A stretch of DNA of 13,767 nt from an uncultured Austwickia sp. (GTDB lineage: Bacteria; Actinomycetota; Actinomycetes; Actinomycetales; Dermatophilaceae): assembly GCA_934678955.1 (NCBI GenBank), contig CAKUSI010000067.1:1-13767 (forward strand), read 5' to 3'. The notes beneath the pieces were generated by a model. The model saw only the letters and a list, made by a program, of their open reading frames with translations, made no database searches and was not told the origin of the DNA. The translations under genes were made by a program, and so were the position numbers. Shown here piece by piece: positions 1-6,197 of the stretch (its first letter is position 1; each line of letters opens with the position of its first letter).

Positions 1-2
1 CC

Positions 3-1685
3 GCCGAGCCCACCCCCCGGCCCGGGTCCACCTACCGCCCGCCACCCCCCGACCGACCCGCGTCCACCCGCGTCGCTGATCCGGCAACGACCGGGGCCAG
101 GCGGACCGCCGCCGGCGTCGCCGCGGAACCGCCCGGGCGCTTCGTGCCCGACTCCAGCCGCACCATCGGCGGTCGGCGGACGGCCGCCGCTGTGGCCGCC
201 TCGACGGTGAGCGGCACCAGCCCGCACGCGCCGAACCTCGTGATCGACCCGGACCCCTCCTGGCACCTGGCCCGCCGGGCGGCGCACGCGGCGACCGCGG
301 ATACCGCCGCGGCCGTCGCGAAGATGGGCACCGCGAAGTGGCTGGACGCCCAGCTCAAGCCGTCCGCCATCGACGACTCGGCCTGCGAGCGGCATGTCGC
401 CGCAGCCTTCCCGCTCGCCGGCATGTCAGCCCCCCAGGTGCGCTCCGCCACCGGCAACAAGCCGTGGAACGCCCCGCCGGCCGTCGCGCGCGCGACGGTC
501 TGGCGACAGCTCACCACACGCCGCCCGCTGCTGGAGTCGGTCGTGGAGATGTGGCACGACCACCTGCACGTCGCGCTCTTCAGCGACAAGATCCACGAGC
601 ACGTCGGCGCCTATGACCGTGAGGTCATCCGCAAGCACGCCTTCGGCACCTTCAAGGATCTCCTCGCCGCCGCCACGCTGCACCCCGCGATGCTCCTCTA
701 CCTCGATAACGCGGGGTCGACCAAGGCGAACCCGAACGAGAACCTCGGCCGCGAGCTGCTCGAGCTGCACACCGTGGGCGTCGGGGCGCACACGGAGGCT
801 GACGTAAAGGCGGCCGCGCGGCTCCTCACCGGGCTGTCCGTCGACTGGTCCACCGGCGCCTTCGTCTACCGCCCAGGCGACCACGCCACCGGACCCGTGA
901 CCTGCGTGGGCCTGACGCTGGCCAACCGGAGCACCGATCGCTCGAAGGTCCTCGCGGACGTCCGGCGTCTCACCGACCACCTGGCGACCCGCCCCGCCGC
1001 GGTCCGCCGGATCGTGGGCCGGATGGCCCGGCGTTTCGTCGCGGACGAGCCGCCGGCCTCGCTGCTCGACCGGCTCGCGAGCGCCTACCTCGCGGGCGGC
1101 ACGGCGATCGCGCCGGTGCTGCGCGCCCTGTTCACCAGCCAAGAGTTCGCGGGCTCGGTCGGCGCGAAGTGGCGCCGACCGCAGGAGCTCATGGCCACCC
1201 TGGTCGCCTCCGGTCGCCCCACCTATGTGGCTCCCACCGAGGCCGGCGAATGGGCGAAGCTCGGCACGTACACCTGGCTCCTGGAGACGCTCGGCCACGT
1301 CCCACTCGACCACCCCGACCCCGACGGGCCGAGCGACCTCGCCTCGTCCTGGCGTCACCCGGGAGCCCTGCTGGCGCGCTGGAATGCCGCCGAGGGCGTC
1401 GCGGGGCGGTGGGACAAGACCTTGGCGATGGCCCCGTGGCGCGACGTGTTCGGCATCACCACATCCCTGACCTACGCGCAGGCCGCGGACCGTATCGTGC
1501 ATCAGCTCTGCGGGATCCACCCCTCGCCAGCGGATCGGGACACCCTCGCCCGGTTCTTCGCGCGGCCGACCGGCGGTCCGGACACGCCGGCGCCCACCGC
1601 GCAGGTCAGCGAGGACGCCATCCGCTGGCATCTCGACCAGACGGTGCGGCTCGCGATGGCCTCGCCATACCTAGGCATCCGATGA
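3..1685 (+). CDS. DUF1800 family protein, probably 5'-truncated by the window edge
   Basis: DUF1800 (PF08811) proteins are usually encoded beside a DUF1501 gene and exported; no activity is firmly assigned. Family signatures, numbered from an internal GTG at 144: HLARRAA near residues 41-47, WHDHLH at 137-142, LLYLDNAGS at 184-192 and NPNENLGRELLELHT at 197-211, followed by the conserved ADVKAAARLLTG segment. The 513-residue product from GTG 144 would be of ordinary family size. However, the frame stays open to the first base, has no other start codon upstream of 144, keeps G or C at nearly every third position, and GTG 144 has no visible Shine-Dalgarno. The true start is therefore probably outside the window; the extra 47 codons are proline- and arginine-rich. 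No clear signal peptide is visible in the part seen. The stop (1683-1685) overlaps an ATG of the next gene as ATGA. Family call sure, start unsure. Confidence 0.9.
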   Translation, partial: AEPTPRPGSTYRPPPPDRPASTRVADPATTGARRTAAGVAAEPPGRFVPDSSRTIGGRRTAAAVAASTVSGTSPHAPNLVIDPDPSWHLARRAAHAATADTAAAVAKMGTAKWLDAQLKPSAIDDSACERHVAAAFPLAGMSAPQVRSATGNKPWNAPPAVARATVWRQLTTRRPLLESVVEMWHDHLHVALFSDKIHEHVGAYDREVIRKHAFGTFKDLLAAATLHPAMLLYLDNAGSTKANPNENLGRELLELHTVGVGAHTEADVKAAARLLTGLSVDWSTGAFVYRPGDHATGPVTCVGLTLANRSTDRSKVLADVRRLTDHLATRPAAVRRIVGRMARRFVADEPPASLLDRLASAYLAGGTAIAPVLRALFTSQEFAGSVGAKWRRPQELMATLVASGRPTYVAPTEAGEWAKLGTYTWLLETLGHVPLDHPDPDGPSDLASSWRHPGALLARWNAAEGVAGRWDKTLAMAPWRDVFGITTSLTYAQAADRIVHQLCGIHPSPADRDTLARFFARPTGGPDTPAPTAQVSEDAIRWHLDQTVRLAMASPYLGIR

Positions 1686-1697
1686 ACGCGCCCGCGC

Positions 1698-1704
1698 GAG
1701 GAGG
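1698..1704 (+). promoter_or_regulatory. Shine-Dalgarno deciding the DUF1501 start
   Basis: GAGGAGG lies 4 nt before ATG 1709. The earlier in-frame ATG at 1682, which overlaps the DUF1800 stop, has no such motif, so 1709 is preferred. Confidence 0.6.
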
Positions 1705-1708
1705 CATC

Positions 1709-3103
1709 ATGCCCGTGACCCCCGCCACCTGTGAGGCGATGGAGCACCTGTGGCGCCTCGACGAGGACATCGTTCCGGTGCACACCCACGACGATCGCTC
1801 CTTCCTCATGGACGTGGCCGACGGTCGGCGTGAGGTCCTCTCCGGCCCTCGGGAGGCCGCCGAGCGGGTGCTCCGGCGCACCCCCGTGTCCCGCCGCAGC
1901 GTGCTCGCCGGGATGGCCGCCTGCGGCGCGCTGACGATGGTCGACCCGCGACCGCGCTACGCCTTCGCGGCCGAGCCGACGGGCGGCCGGGACGTGCTGG
2001 TCGTGGTGTTCCTGCGCGGCGGCATGGACGGGCTGCAGGCGGTGGTCCCATACGGCGACCCGGCGTACGCGACCGCGCGCCCCACGCTGGCGATCAAGCA
2101 ACGGGACCTGGTCATCCTCGACGAGCGGTTCGGTCTGCACCCGAAGCTCGCCCCGCTGAAGCCACTGTGGGACGCCCGCCAACTCGCGATCGTCCCCGCC
2201 GTCGGCAACCCCGCCGCCAACCGCTCCCACTTCGACGCTCAGCTGGCCGCTGAGCGGGCCGCCCCGGCGCAGGTGCGCTCGGGATGGGTCGGCCGGCACC
2301 TGAGCGCCGCGGCCGCGGGTACGGACCTGACGCGGGCCGTGACCTTCGGCGACCGCGCGGCCGTGGCGGCCACCGGGGGCTTCCCGACCGCCGCGATCGG
2401 CGGCGAGCTGACCGACTTCGAGGTGTGGGCCTGGGAGGGCTTCCACACCCAGGTGGGTCAGACGCTGCGGGCTCTGGCGGACTCCGCGGGGGGCCCGGTC
2501 GCCGAGGGTACGCGCGGGGCGTTCGCGGGGATCGCCGCCCTCGCAGGTGCCCGCGCGACCTCGGAGCAGCCCAGCGGCGGGGCGACCTACCCCGACGGCA
2601 CCTTCGGACGCGGCCTGCGGGAGGCCGCCCGGATCATCCGCTCCGGCGCCCCCGTCGAGGTCGTGTGCCTTGACCTCGGAGACTGGGACATGCACGCGCG
2701 CCAGGGCGGCCCGTTCGAGGAGTGGGGCTGGATGGCGCGCAAGCTGACCGAGCTCGCCGAAGGGCTCGCCGCCTTCCGCACCGACCTCGGTGAGGCGTGG
2801 GCGCGCACGTCGCTGGTGACGATGAGCGAGTTCGGGCGCCGCGTGGCCGAGAACTCCTCCGGCGGCAGCGACCACGGCAGCGGCGGCGTGATGTTCGTCG
2901 CGGGCGGCGGGATCCGCGGCGGCCTGTACGGGACGTGGCCGGGCCTGTCGCCCAGCCAGCTCAAGGACGGCGACGTGGCGATCGGGACGGACTACCGGCA
3001 GGTGCTCGCCGAGGTGCTGACGGCCCGCGTCGGCGGCAGTTCGGTGAGTTCGGTCTTCCCGGGGCTCTCCCCCGCGCCGCTGGGGCTCGCCGTCCCCCGG
3101 TGA
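1709..3103 (+). CDS. DUF1501 family protein, predicted Tat-exported
   Basis: 464 residues. DUF1501 (PF07394) belongs to the alkaline-phosphatase/sulfatase-like superfamily; its substrate is unknown. Seen in the sequence: the twin-arginine motif SRRSVLAG at residues 61-68 followed by a hydrophobic stretch and an AFA-AEP cleavage-like site near 85-90; VVVFLRGGMDGL at 98-109; RSHFDAQ at 172-178; GDWDMHARQGG at 324-334; MSEFGRRVAENSSGGSDHG at 372-390, which holds conserved family residues likely to bind metal; and GGGIRGGLYGTWPGL at 399-413. The Tat motif sits unusually far in, about 60 residues from the chosen start. GTG 1886 would give a textbook short signal, but it has no good Shine-Dalgarno and the preceding codons keep coding bias. 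It follows the DUF1800 gene directly and is surely co-transcribed with it. Role inferred only as an exported, possibly metal-dependent hydrolase-fold protein. Confidence 0.88.
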   Translation: MPVTPATCEAMEHLWRLDEDIVPVHTHDDRSFLMDVADGRREVLSGPREAAERVLRRTPVSRRSVLAGMAACGALTMVDPRPRYAFAAEPTGGRDVLVVVFLRGGMDGLQAVVPYGDPAYATARPTLAIKQRDLVILDERFGLHPKLAPLKPLWDARQLAIVPAVGNPAANRSHFDAQLAAERAAPAQVRSGWVGRHLSAAAAGTDLTRAVTFGDRAAVAATGGFPTAAIGGELTDFEVWAWEGFHTQVGQTLRALADSAGGPVAEGTRGAFAGIAALAGARATSEQPSGGATYPDGTFGRGLREAARIIRSGAPVEVVCLDLGDWDMHARQGGPFEEWGWMARKLTELAEGLAAFRTDLGEAWARTSLVTMSEFGRRVAENSSGGSDHGSGGVMFVAGGGIRGGLYGTWPGLSPSQLKDGDVAIGTDYRQVLAEVLTARVGGSSVSSVFPGLSPAPLGLAVPR

Positions 3104-3117
3104 GCCACCGGGTGGAA

Positions 3118-3129
3118 CGGCCCGGGCCG
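3118..3129. repeat. 12-bp perfect palindrome after the DUF1501 gene
   Basis: CGGCCCGGGCCG reads the same on both strands, 14 bases after the DUF1501 stop. It has no loop and no T-run, so it is not a standard terminator. It lies in the short spacer between the convergent DUF1501 gene and toxin remnant. Confidence 0.4.
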
Positions 3130-3175
3130 ACAACCCCGCGGTGACCCGCTGCGTCGAACTGCTCCGGGTTTCCCG

Positions 3176-3347
3176 TCACAGCGGGCGGATCCAGGCCGCC
3201 AGGACCTCGGCCAGCTCGGCGGCCTCTGCGTGGCCGGTGCGCCGCTGCGTCCAGGAGACCGAGGTCGCGAACGGCCGGTACCTCCAGGCGTACGGCGATC
3301 TGTAGGAGATCCTCCACCGTGGGATAGCGCCAGGTCGGACTGCTCAC
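3176..3347 (-). pseudogene. Internally deleted Doc/Fic-family toxin gene remnant
   Basis: Starts with GTG at 3347, overlapping the antitoxin stop as GTGA. The first 39 codons include RYPTVEDLLQIAVRLEVP and VRDLGLLDAAAHRP, which match the N-terminus of Doc-type Fic toxins (typical pattern YLTxEDLL...VRDxGLLxSAxxRP). After that the frame runs into arginine/glycine nonsense. In the +1 frame from 3238 the 20 codons TGHAEAAELAEVLAAWIRPL run to a TGA at 3176-3178 and resemble a Doc C-terminus. Doc proteins are usually about 125 residues; here about 55 codons survive, and the Fic motif (HxFxxGNKR type), which carries the kinase/AMPylase activity, is absent. An out-of-frame internal deletion explains this best. 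It would be inactive. The N-terminal match is convincing; the C-terminal match is weaker. Confidence 0.7.
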
Positions 3348-3547
3348 TGCGAAAGGCGGCGCAGGAGTTCGGCGTCCTGTTCCAGGACGTCATCCATCAC
3401 GTCGTCGACTTCCGTACGCCGCCGGTCCCGTTCCGCCGCCGCATCGATCAGCCGCAGCACCGCCTGCTGCTTGCTGATGCCTTGCTTATCTGCCAATGCG
3501 GTCAGGGCGGCGTCCTGCGCGTCGCTGAGTCGAAGCGTCATGGCCAT
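3344..3547 (-). CDS. Ribbon-helix-helix antitoxin (CopG-like), partner of the broken Doc toxin
   Basis: 67 residues from ATG 3547, opening MAMTLRLSDAQDAALTALAD. A short N-terminal beta strand (TLRL) is followed by two helices around GISKQQAVLRLIDAAAER, the ribbon-helix-helix DNA-binding layout. The charged C-terminal tail (DDVMDDVLEQDAELLRRL) would be the toxin-binding part. ATG 3547 was chosen because a TACCAT -10 box ends 6 nt before it, suggesting a leaderless message; an upstream ATG at 3598 would place promoter and operator inside the coding region, and ATG 3541 is a second option. The stop overlaps the toxin GTG, as expected for a coupled antitoxin-toxin operon. Autoregulation is likely through the inverted repeat at 3555-3573. 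The frame is intact although the toxin is dead, making this an orphan antitoxin. Confidence 0.8.
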   Translation of the reverse strand: MAMTLRLSDAQDAALTALADKQGISKQQAVLRLIDAAAERDRRRTEVDDVMDDVLEQDAELLRRLSQ

Positions 3548-3553
3548 CCATCG

Positions 3554-3582
3554 ATGGTATCTGCGTGATACCACGCCGTCGA
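3554..3582 (-). promoter_or_regulatory. Promoter of the antitoxin gene
   Basis: On the minus strand TCGACG (3577-3582; 4 of 6 match to TTGACA) is followed by a 17-nt spacer and TACCAT (3554-3559; TANNNT type). Six bases later comes ATG 3547, so transcription would begin at or next to the start codon. Confidence 0.5.
3555..3573. promoter_or_regulatory. Inverted-repeat operator overlapping the antitoxin promoter
   Basis: TGGTATC - TGCGT - GATACCA: perfect 7-bp arms around a 5-nt centre, covering the -10 box. Ribbon-helix-helix antitoxins commonly bind such repeats in their own promoters. Assignment as the operator is inferred from position and symmetry. Confidence 0.6.
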
Positions 3583-3645
3583 GAACGTTCGGGTTCATGC
3601 CACAGCGACCCGACCCTTGTCACCATCGTCCGAGCCCCAGAGGGC

Positions 3646-3671
3646 GGTGGTGAGCCCGTTCGCCCACCACC
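3646..3671 (-). terminator. Possible hairpin terminator after ndk
   Basis: GGTGGTG (3646-3652) pairs with CACCACC (3665-3671) across a 12-nt loop, 22 bases past the ndk stop. No T-run follows, so termination is only suggested by position. Confidence 0.3.
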
Positions 3672-3693
3672 ACCTGCGCCGATCAGCGGCTGC

Positions 3694-4116
3694 TCAGGCC
3701 AGCTCGGGGAACCAGATCGCCAACTCGCGCTGCGCCGACTCGACCGAGTCCGATCCGTGCACGATGTTCTCCTGCGGACCGTTGCCCCAGTCGCGGCCGA
3801 AGTCGCCGCGGATCGTCCCCGGAGAGGCGACCGTGGGGTCGGTCTTGCCGGCCAGCGAGCGAAATCCCTCGACGACCCGGCCGCCCTCGGCGGCGATGGC
3901 CACGACCGGTCCGCTGGACATGAACCCCAGCAGCTCCTCGTAGAAGCCCTTGCCCTCGTGCTCCGCATAGTGCGGCGCCAGGATCTCCCGCGTCGGGGTG
4001 AGCATCTTGAGGGCCACGATGGTGTAGCCCTTGGCCTCGATCCGGCGGAGCACTTCACCGACCAGGCCGCGTTCCACGGCGTCGGGCTTGACGAGGACGA
4101 GTGTGCGTTCGGTCAT
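3694..4116 (-). CDS. ndk: Nucleoside diphosphate kinase
   Basis: 140 residues, full family length. Transfers the gamma-phosphate of ATP to nucleoside diphosphates (EC 2.7.4.6) through a phospho-histidine; cytosolic. Seen: N-terminal TLVLVKPDAVERGLVGEV (residues 5-22, with the conserved KPDAV), LAPHYAEHEGKGFYEEL (46-62), the GFRSLAGKTDP segment (84-94), GTIRGDFG (100-107), and NIVHGSDS (117-124) carrying the catalytic His120. In many actinobacteria ndk lies directly after DUF4233 in the valS/ileS-folC group; here about 4.8 kb of other DNA intervenes. There is no Shine-Dalgarno before ATG 4116, but a TANNNT box ends 6 nt upstream, so a leaderless transcript is likely. It probably has its own promoter. 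Confidence 0.98.
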   Translation of the reverse strand: MTERTLVLVKPDAVERGLVGEVLRRIEAKGYTIVALKMLTPTREILAPHYAEHEGKGFYEELLGFMSSGPVVAIAAEGGRVVEGFRSLAGKTDPTVASPGTIRGDFGRDWGNGPQENIVHGSDSVESAQRELAIWFPELA

Positions 4117-4122
4117 GGCCGA

Positions 4123-4128
4123 AGCCTA
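4123..4128 (-). promoter_or_regulatory. Likely -10 box of ndk
   Basis: TAGGCT on the minus strand fits the actinobacterial TANNNT pattern and ends 6 nt before ATG 4116, placing the start point at the A of the start codon. No convincing -35 was found. Confidence 0.4.
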
Positions 4129-4180
4129 GCCAGTCGGACGGGGCGAACGGCCTTGCGCGCGCGGGACGTGAGCTGCTCCA

Positions 4181-4251
<71 letters not shown>

Positions 4252-4292
4252 GAGGCTCGGTCCGCCGGACCGCGGACGCGAGACACCTGCGG

Positions 4293-4306
4293 CGGTCTGT
4301 AGACCG
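4293..4306. promoter_or_regulatory. Palindrome of GGTCT type, possible regulator site
   Basis: CGGTCT - GT - AGACCG, perfect 6-bp arms with a 2-nt centre. GntR-family regulators often bind GGTCT/AGACC half-sites (DasR sites have no 2-nt centre). No promoter is evident next to it, so the role is speculative. Confidence 0.25.
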
Positions 4307-4354
4307 GCTTCTCCGTCACTCCGAGGCCAGCCGGGCGGTCCGAACGCCCTCAGG

Positions 4355-4610
4355 GCCGGCCGGACCCTCACCGCGCCGGGTGAACTCCTCCCGTATCCAG
4401 GCTCCACCGCGGCACCCAGCTCCTCCCGCGCCGGCCGGACCCTCACCGCGCCGGGTGAGCGCCCATCTGGACGGGAGCTCACCCGGAGCGAGGGGAGCCC
4501 AGTCATGACCACGAGAGGCCACAGCGCCCCGGAGCGGGCCTCAGGACGGGAGCCCAGCCCACTCGAGCGGAGTTCACCCCACGCGGGAGGAGCCCACCCG
4601 AGGCCGCAAG
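4355..4610. repeat. Degenerate tandem array with a period of about 75 bp
   Basis: A 29-bp exact direct repeat, from GCCGGCCGGACC to GCCGGGTGA, occurs at 4355-4383 and 4430-4458, offset 75. Another block, GGACGGGAGCYCASCC, occurs at 4469-4484 and 4544-4559, again offset 75. A smaller motif of the GGAGYYCA type recurs at about 4474, 4493, 4549, 4569 and 4589. In reverse orientation related GGGTGA motifs appear at 4378 and 4453. This looks like a decayed minisatellite. Confidence 0.75.
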
Positions 4611-4659
4611 AGGCCAATCGGTGACGACATGCCGGTCAGGTCAGGGGCCGGTCTATCGC

Positions 4660-4679
4660 GCGACCAATCCACCGGTCGC
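4660..4679 (-). terminator. Possible hairpin terminator of the sugar-acid operon
   Basis: GCGACC (4660-4665) and GGTCGC (4674-4679) form a 6-bp stem with an 8-nt loop, 38 bases past the permease stop. There is no T-run on the minus strand. Confidence 0.3.
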
Positions 4680-4717
4680 TTCTTGGCCCTCCTTGCGGTG
4701 GCCGACTCCCACGAATG

Positions 4718-6196
4718 TCAGCTCACGATCGGCCAGAGCGCCAGGCAGAGGAGGAACCCTGCCAGCCCCAGGACCGTCGTCAGCACGGTCCAGGTCTTGA
4801 GGCCGTCGGCGACGGAAAGCCCCTGATATTTGGTGACGATCCAGAATCCGGAGTCGTTGATGTGCGACAGGCCGAGGCCGCCGAAACAGGTGGCGAGGGT
4901 CAGCACGACCACCTGTATGGAGGAGTAGCCGCCGGCCTCGATCGCCGGCTGGATCAGCCCGCCTGCGGTCAGGATCGCCACCGTGGCCGACCCCTGCGCC
5001 GCGCGCAGGGCCAGGGCGATCACGAATCCGGCGACGATCAGCGGCAGCCCCATGCTGGTCAGCGAGTCAGAGAGGGCCTTGCCGATGCCGGTCTCGACGA
5101 GCACGTTGCCGAAGACGCCACCGGCGCCGGTCACGAAGATGATGATCGCGACCATCGGCAGCGCCGAATCCATCACGGACGTGCGCTCGGTCAGGCCCCA
5201 GCCCATCTTCGCTCCAATCGCGAAGTAGGCCACGATGACGCCGATGAGCAGGGCCGTCGTGGGCTGGCCGATGAATGACGCGTACGGGCGGAAGCCGTGC
5301 TCCGCGTCCAGCACCGTCGCCGCCACCGACCCGACCATGATCAGGGCGATCGGCAGGATGATGAGCCCGGCGATCAGGCCGGCAGACGGCCGGGCTGACG
5401 CCCGCGTGGCGAGCCCGACGCCGCCCGTGGGTGCCGCTGTGGTGGCCGCAGAAGAACCGCCGCCTGCGGGAGCGCTCCCGTTCTCGTGCGGAGTCACGCC
5501 CTCGGTCTCGTGCGGGGCGCTGCTCGGCACCTCGTGATAGTCGTCGTCCAATGCCGCCGTGGCGGGCGACTCCAGCAGGGTGATGCGGTCGACCCTGAAC
5601 AGCTTGCTCACGAAGAAGCCGACGACGCCGACGATCGCGCAGATCACCAGCCCGATCAGGGTCATGAGACCGACATCGGCGCCGAGCGTCGCGGCTGCGG
5701 CGACCGGTCCCGGGTGCGGCGGGAGCGCGACGTGCACGGTGAGCAGCACGCCACCGACCGGCAGTCCGAGCTTGAGCGGGTGGATGCCCGAGGCCTTGGC
5801 GAAGGCGAACACGATCGGGGCCAGGATGATGAAGCCGACGTCGAAGAACACCGGGATGCCCAGGATGAACGCCGCCGCGGTGACGGCCGCGACGACACGC
5901 TTGCGGCCGAGGGTCGCGGTGAACTGCGTGGCCAGCGTCTCGGCACCGCCGGATACCTCGACGAGTCTGCCGAGCATCGACCCGAGCCCGACGATGATCG
6001 CCACGGAGCCGAGGACCTTGCCCATCCCGGCGATCATCACCGGGACGACATTCTCGACGGGGATTCCCGCGACGAGGGCGGTGCCCATGGCGACGAGGAG
6101 CAAGGACACGTAGGCAGAAAACTCGAACTTGATGACCAGGACGAGCAGCACGAGGATCGCGACGAGCGCGATGGTGAGCAGTGCGACGGTGCCCAT
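4718..6196 (-). CDS. GntP-family sugar-acid permease
   Basis: 492 residues, an inner-membrane transporter with about 12-14 hydrophobic segments, of the gluconate:H+ symporter (GntP) family. Seen: GIPVFFDVGFIILAP (113-127), LPPHPGPVAAA (158-168), GQPTTALLIG (310-319), RAAQGSATVAILTAGG (398-413) and the signature SHINDSGFWIV (444-454). ATG 6196 was chosen because it starts just before the first membrane helix, one base after the dehydrogenase stop, with AGGGG upstream; longer versions would add an arginine-rich stub inside the dehydrogenase gene. A hydrophilic linker of about 70 residues (200-272), rich in Ala, Ser, Gly, Pro and Glu, splits the protein, making it longer than the usual 440-460. 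Co-transcription with the dehydrogenase and kinase suggests it imports their substrate, probably a four-carbon aldonate rather than gluconate. Substrate inferred. Confidence 0.93.
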   Translation of the reverse strand: MGTVALLTIALVAILVLLVLVIKFEFSAYVSLLLVAMGTALVAGIPVENVVPVMIAGMGKVLGSVAIIVGLGSMLGRLVEVSGGAETLATQFTATLGRKRVVAAVTAAAFILGIPVFFDVGFIILAPIVFAFAKASGIHPLKLGLPVGGVLLTVHVALPPHPGPVAAAATLGADVGLMTLIGLVICAIVGVVGFFVSKLFRVDRITLLESPATAALDDDYHEVPSSAPHETEGVTPHENGSAPAGGGSSAATTAAPTGGVGLATRASARPSAGLIAGLIILPIALIMVGSVAATVLDAEHGFRPYASFIGQPTTALLIGVIVAYFAIGAKMGWGLTERTSVMDSALPMVAIIIFVTGAGGVFGNVLVETGIGKALSDSLTSMGLPLIVAGFVIALALRAAQGSATVAILTAGGLIQPAIEAGGYSSIQVVVLTLATCFGGLGLSHINDSGFWIVTKYQGLSVADGLKTWTVLTTVLGLAGFLLCLALWPIVS

Positions 6197-6197
6197 G

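Larger units (their letters stand above)
4252..4717. other. Gene-free spacer between ndk and the permease
   Basis: Reading frames here are shadows of GC-rich repeats; I see no family match, no start with a ribosome binding site and no RNA gene. It holds a palindrome (4293-4306), a degenerate tandem array (4355-4610) and a small hairpin (4660-4679). Confidence 0.6.

Noticed and set aside
1502..3133. 543-codon minus-strand frame opposite DUF1501
   Set aside because: Antisense shadow with no motif; the plus strand carries the DUF1501 signatures.
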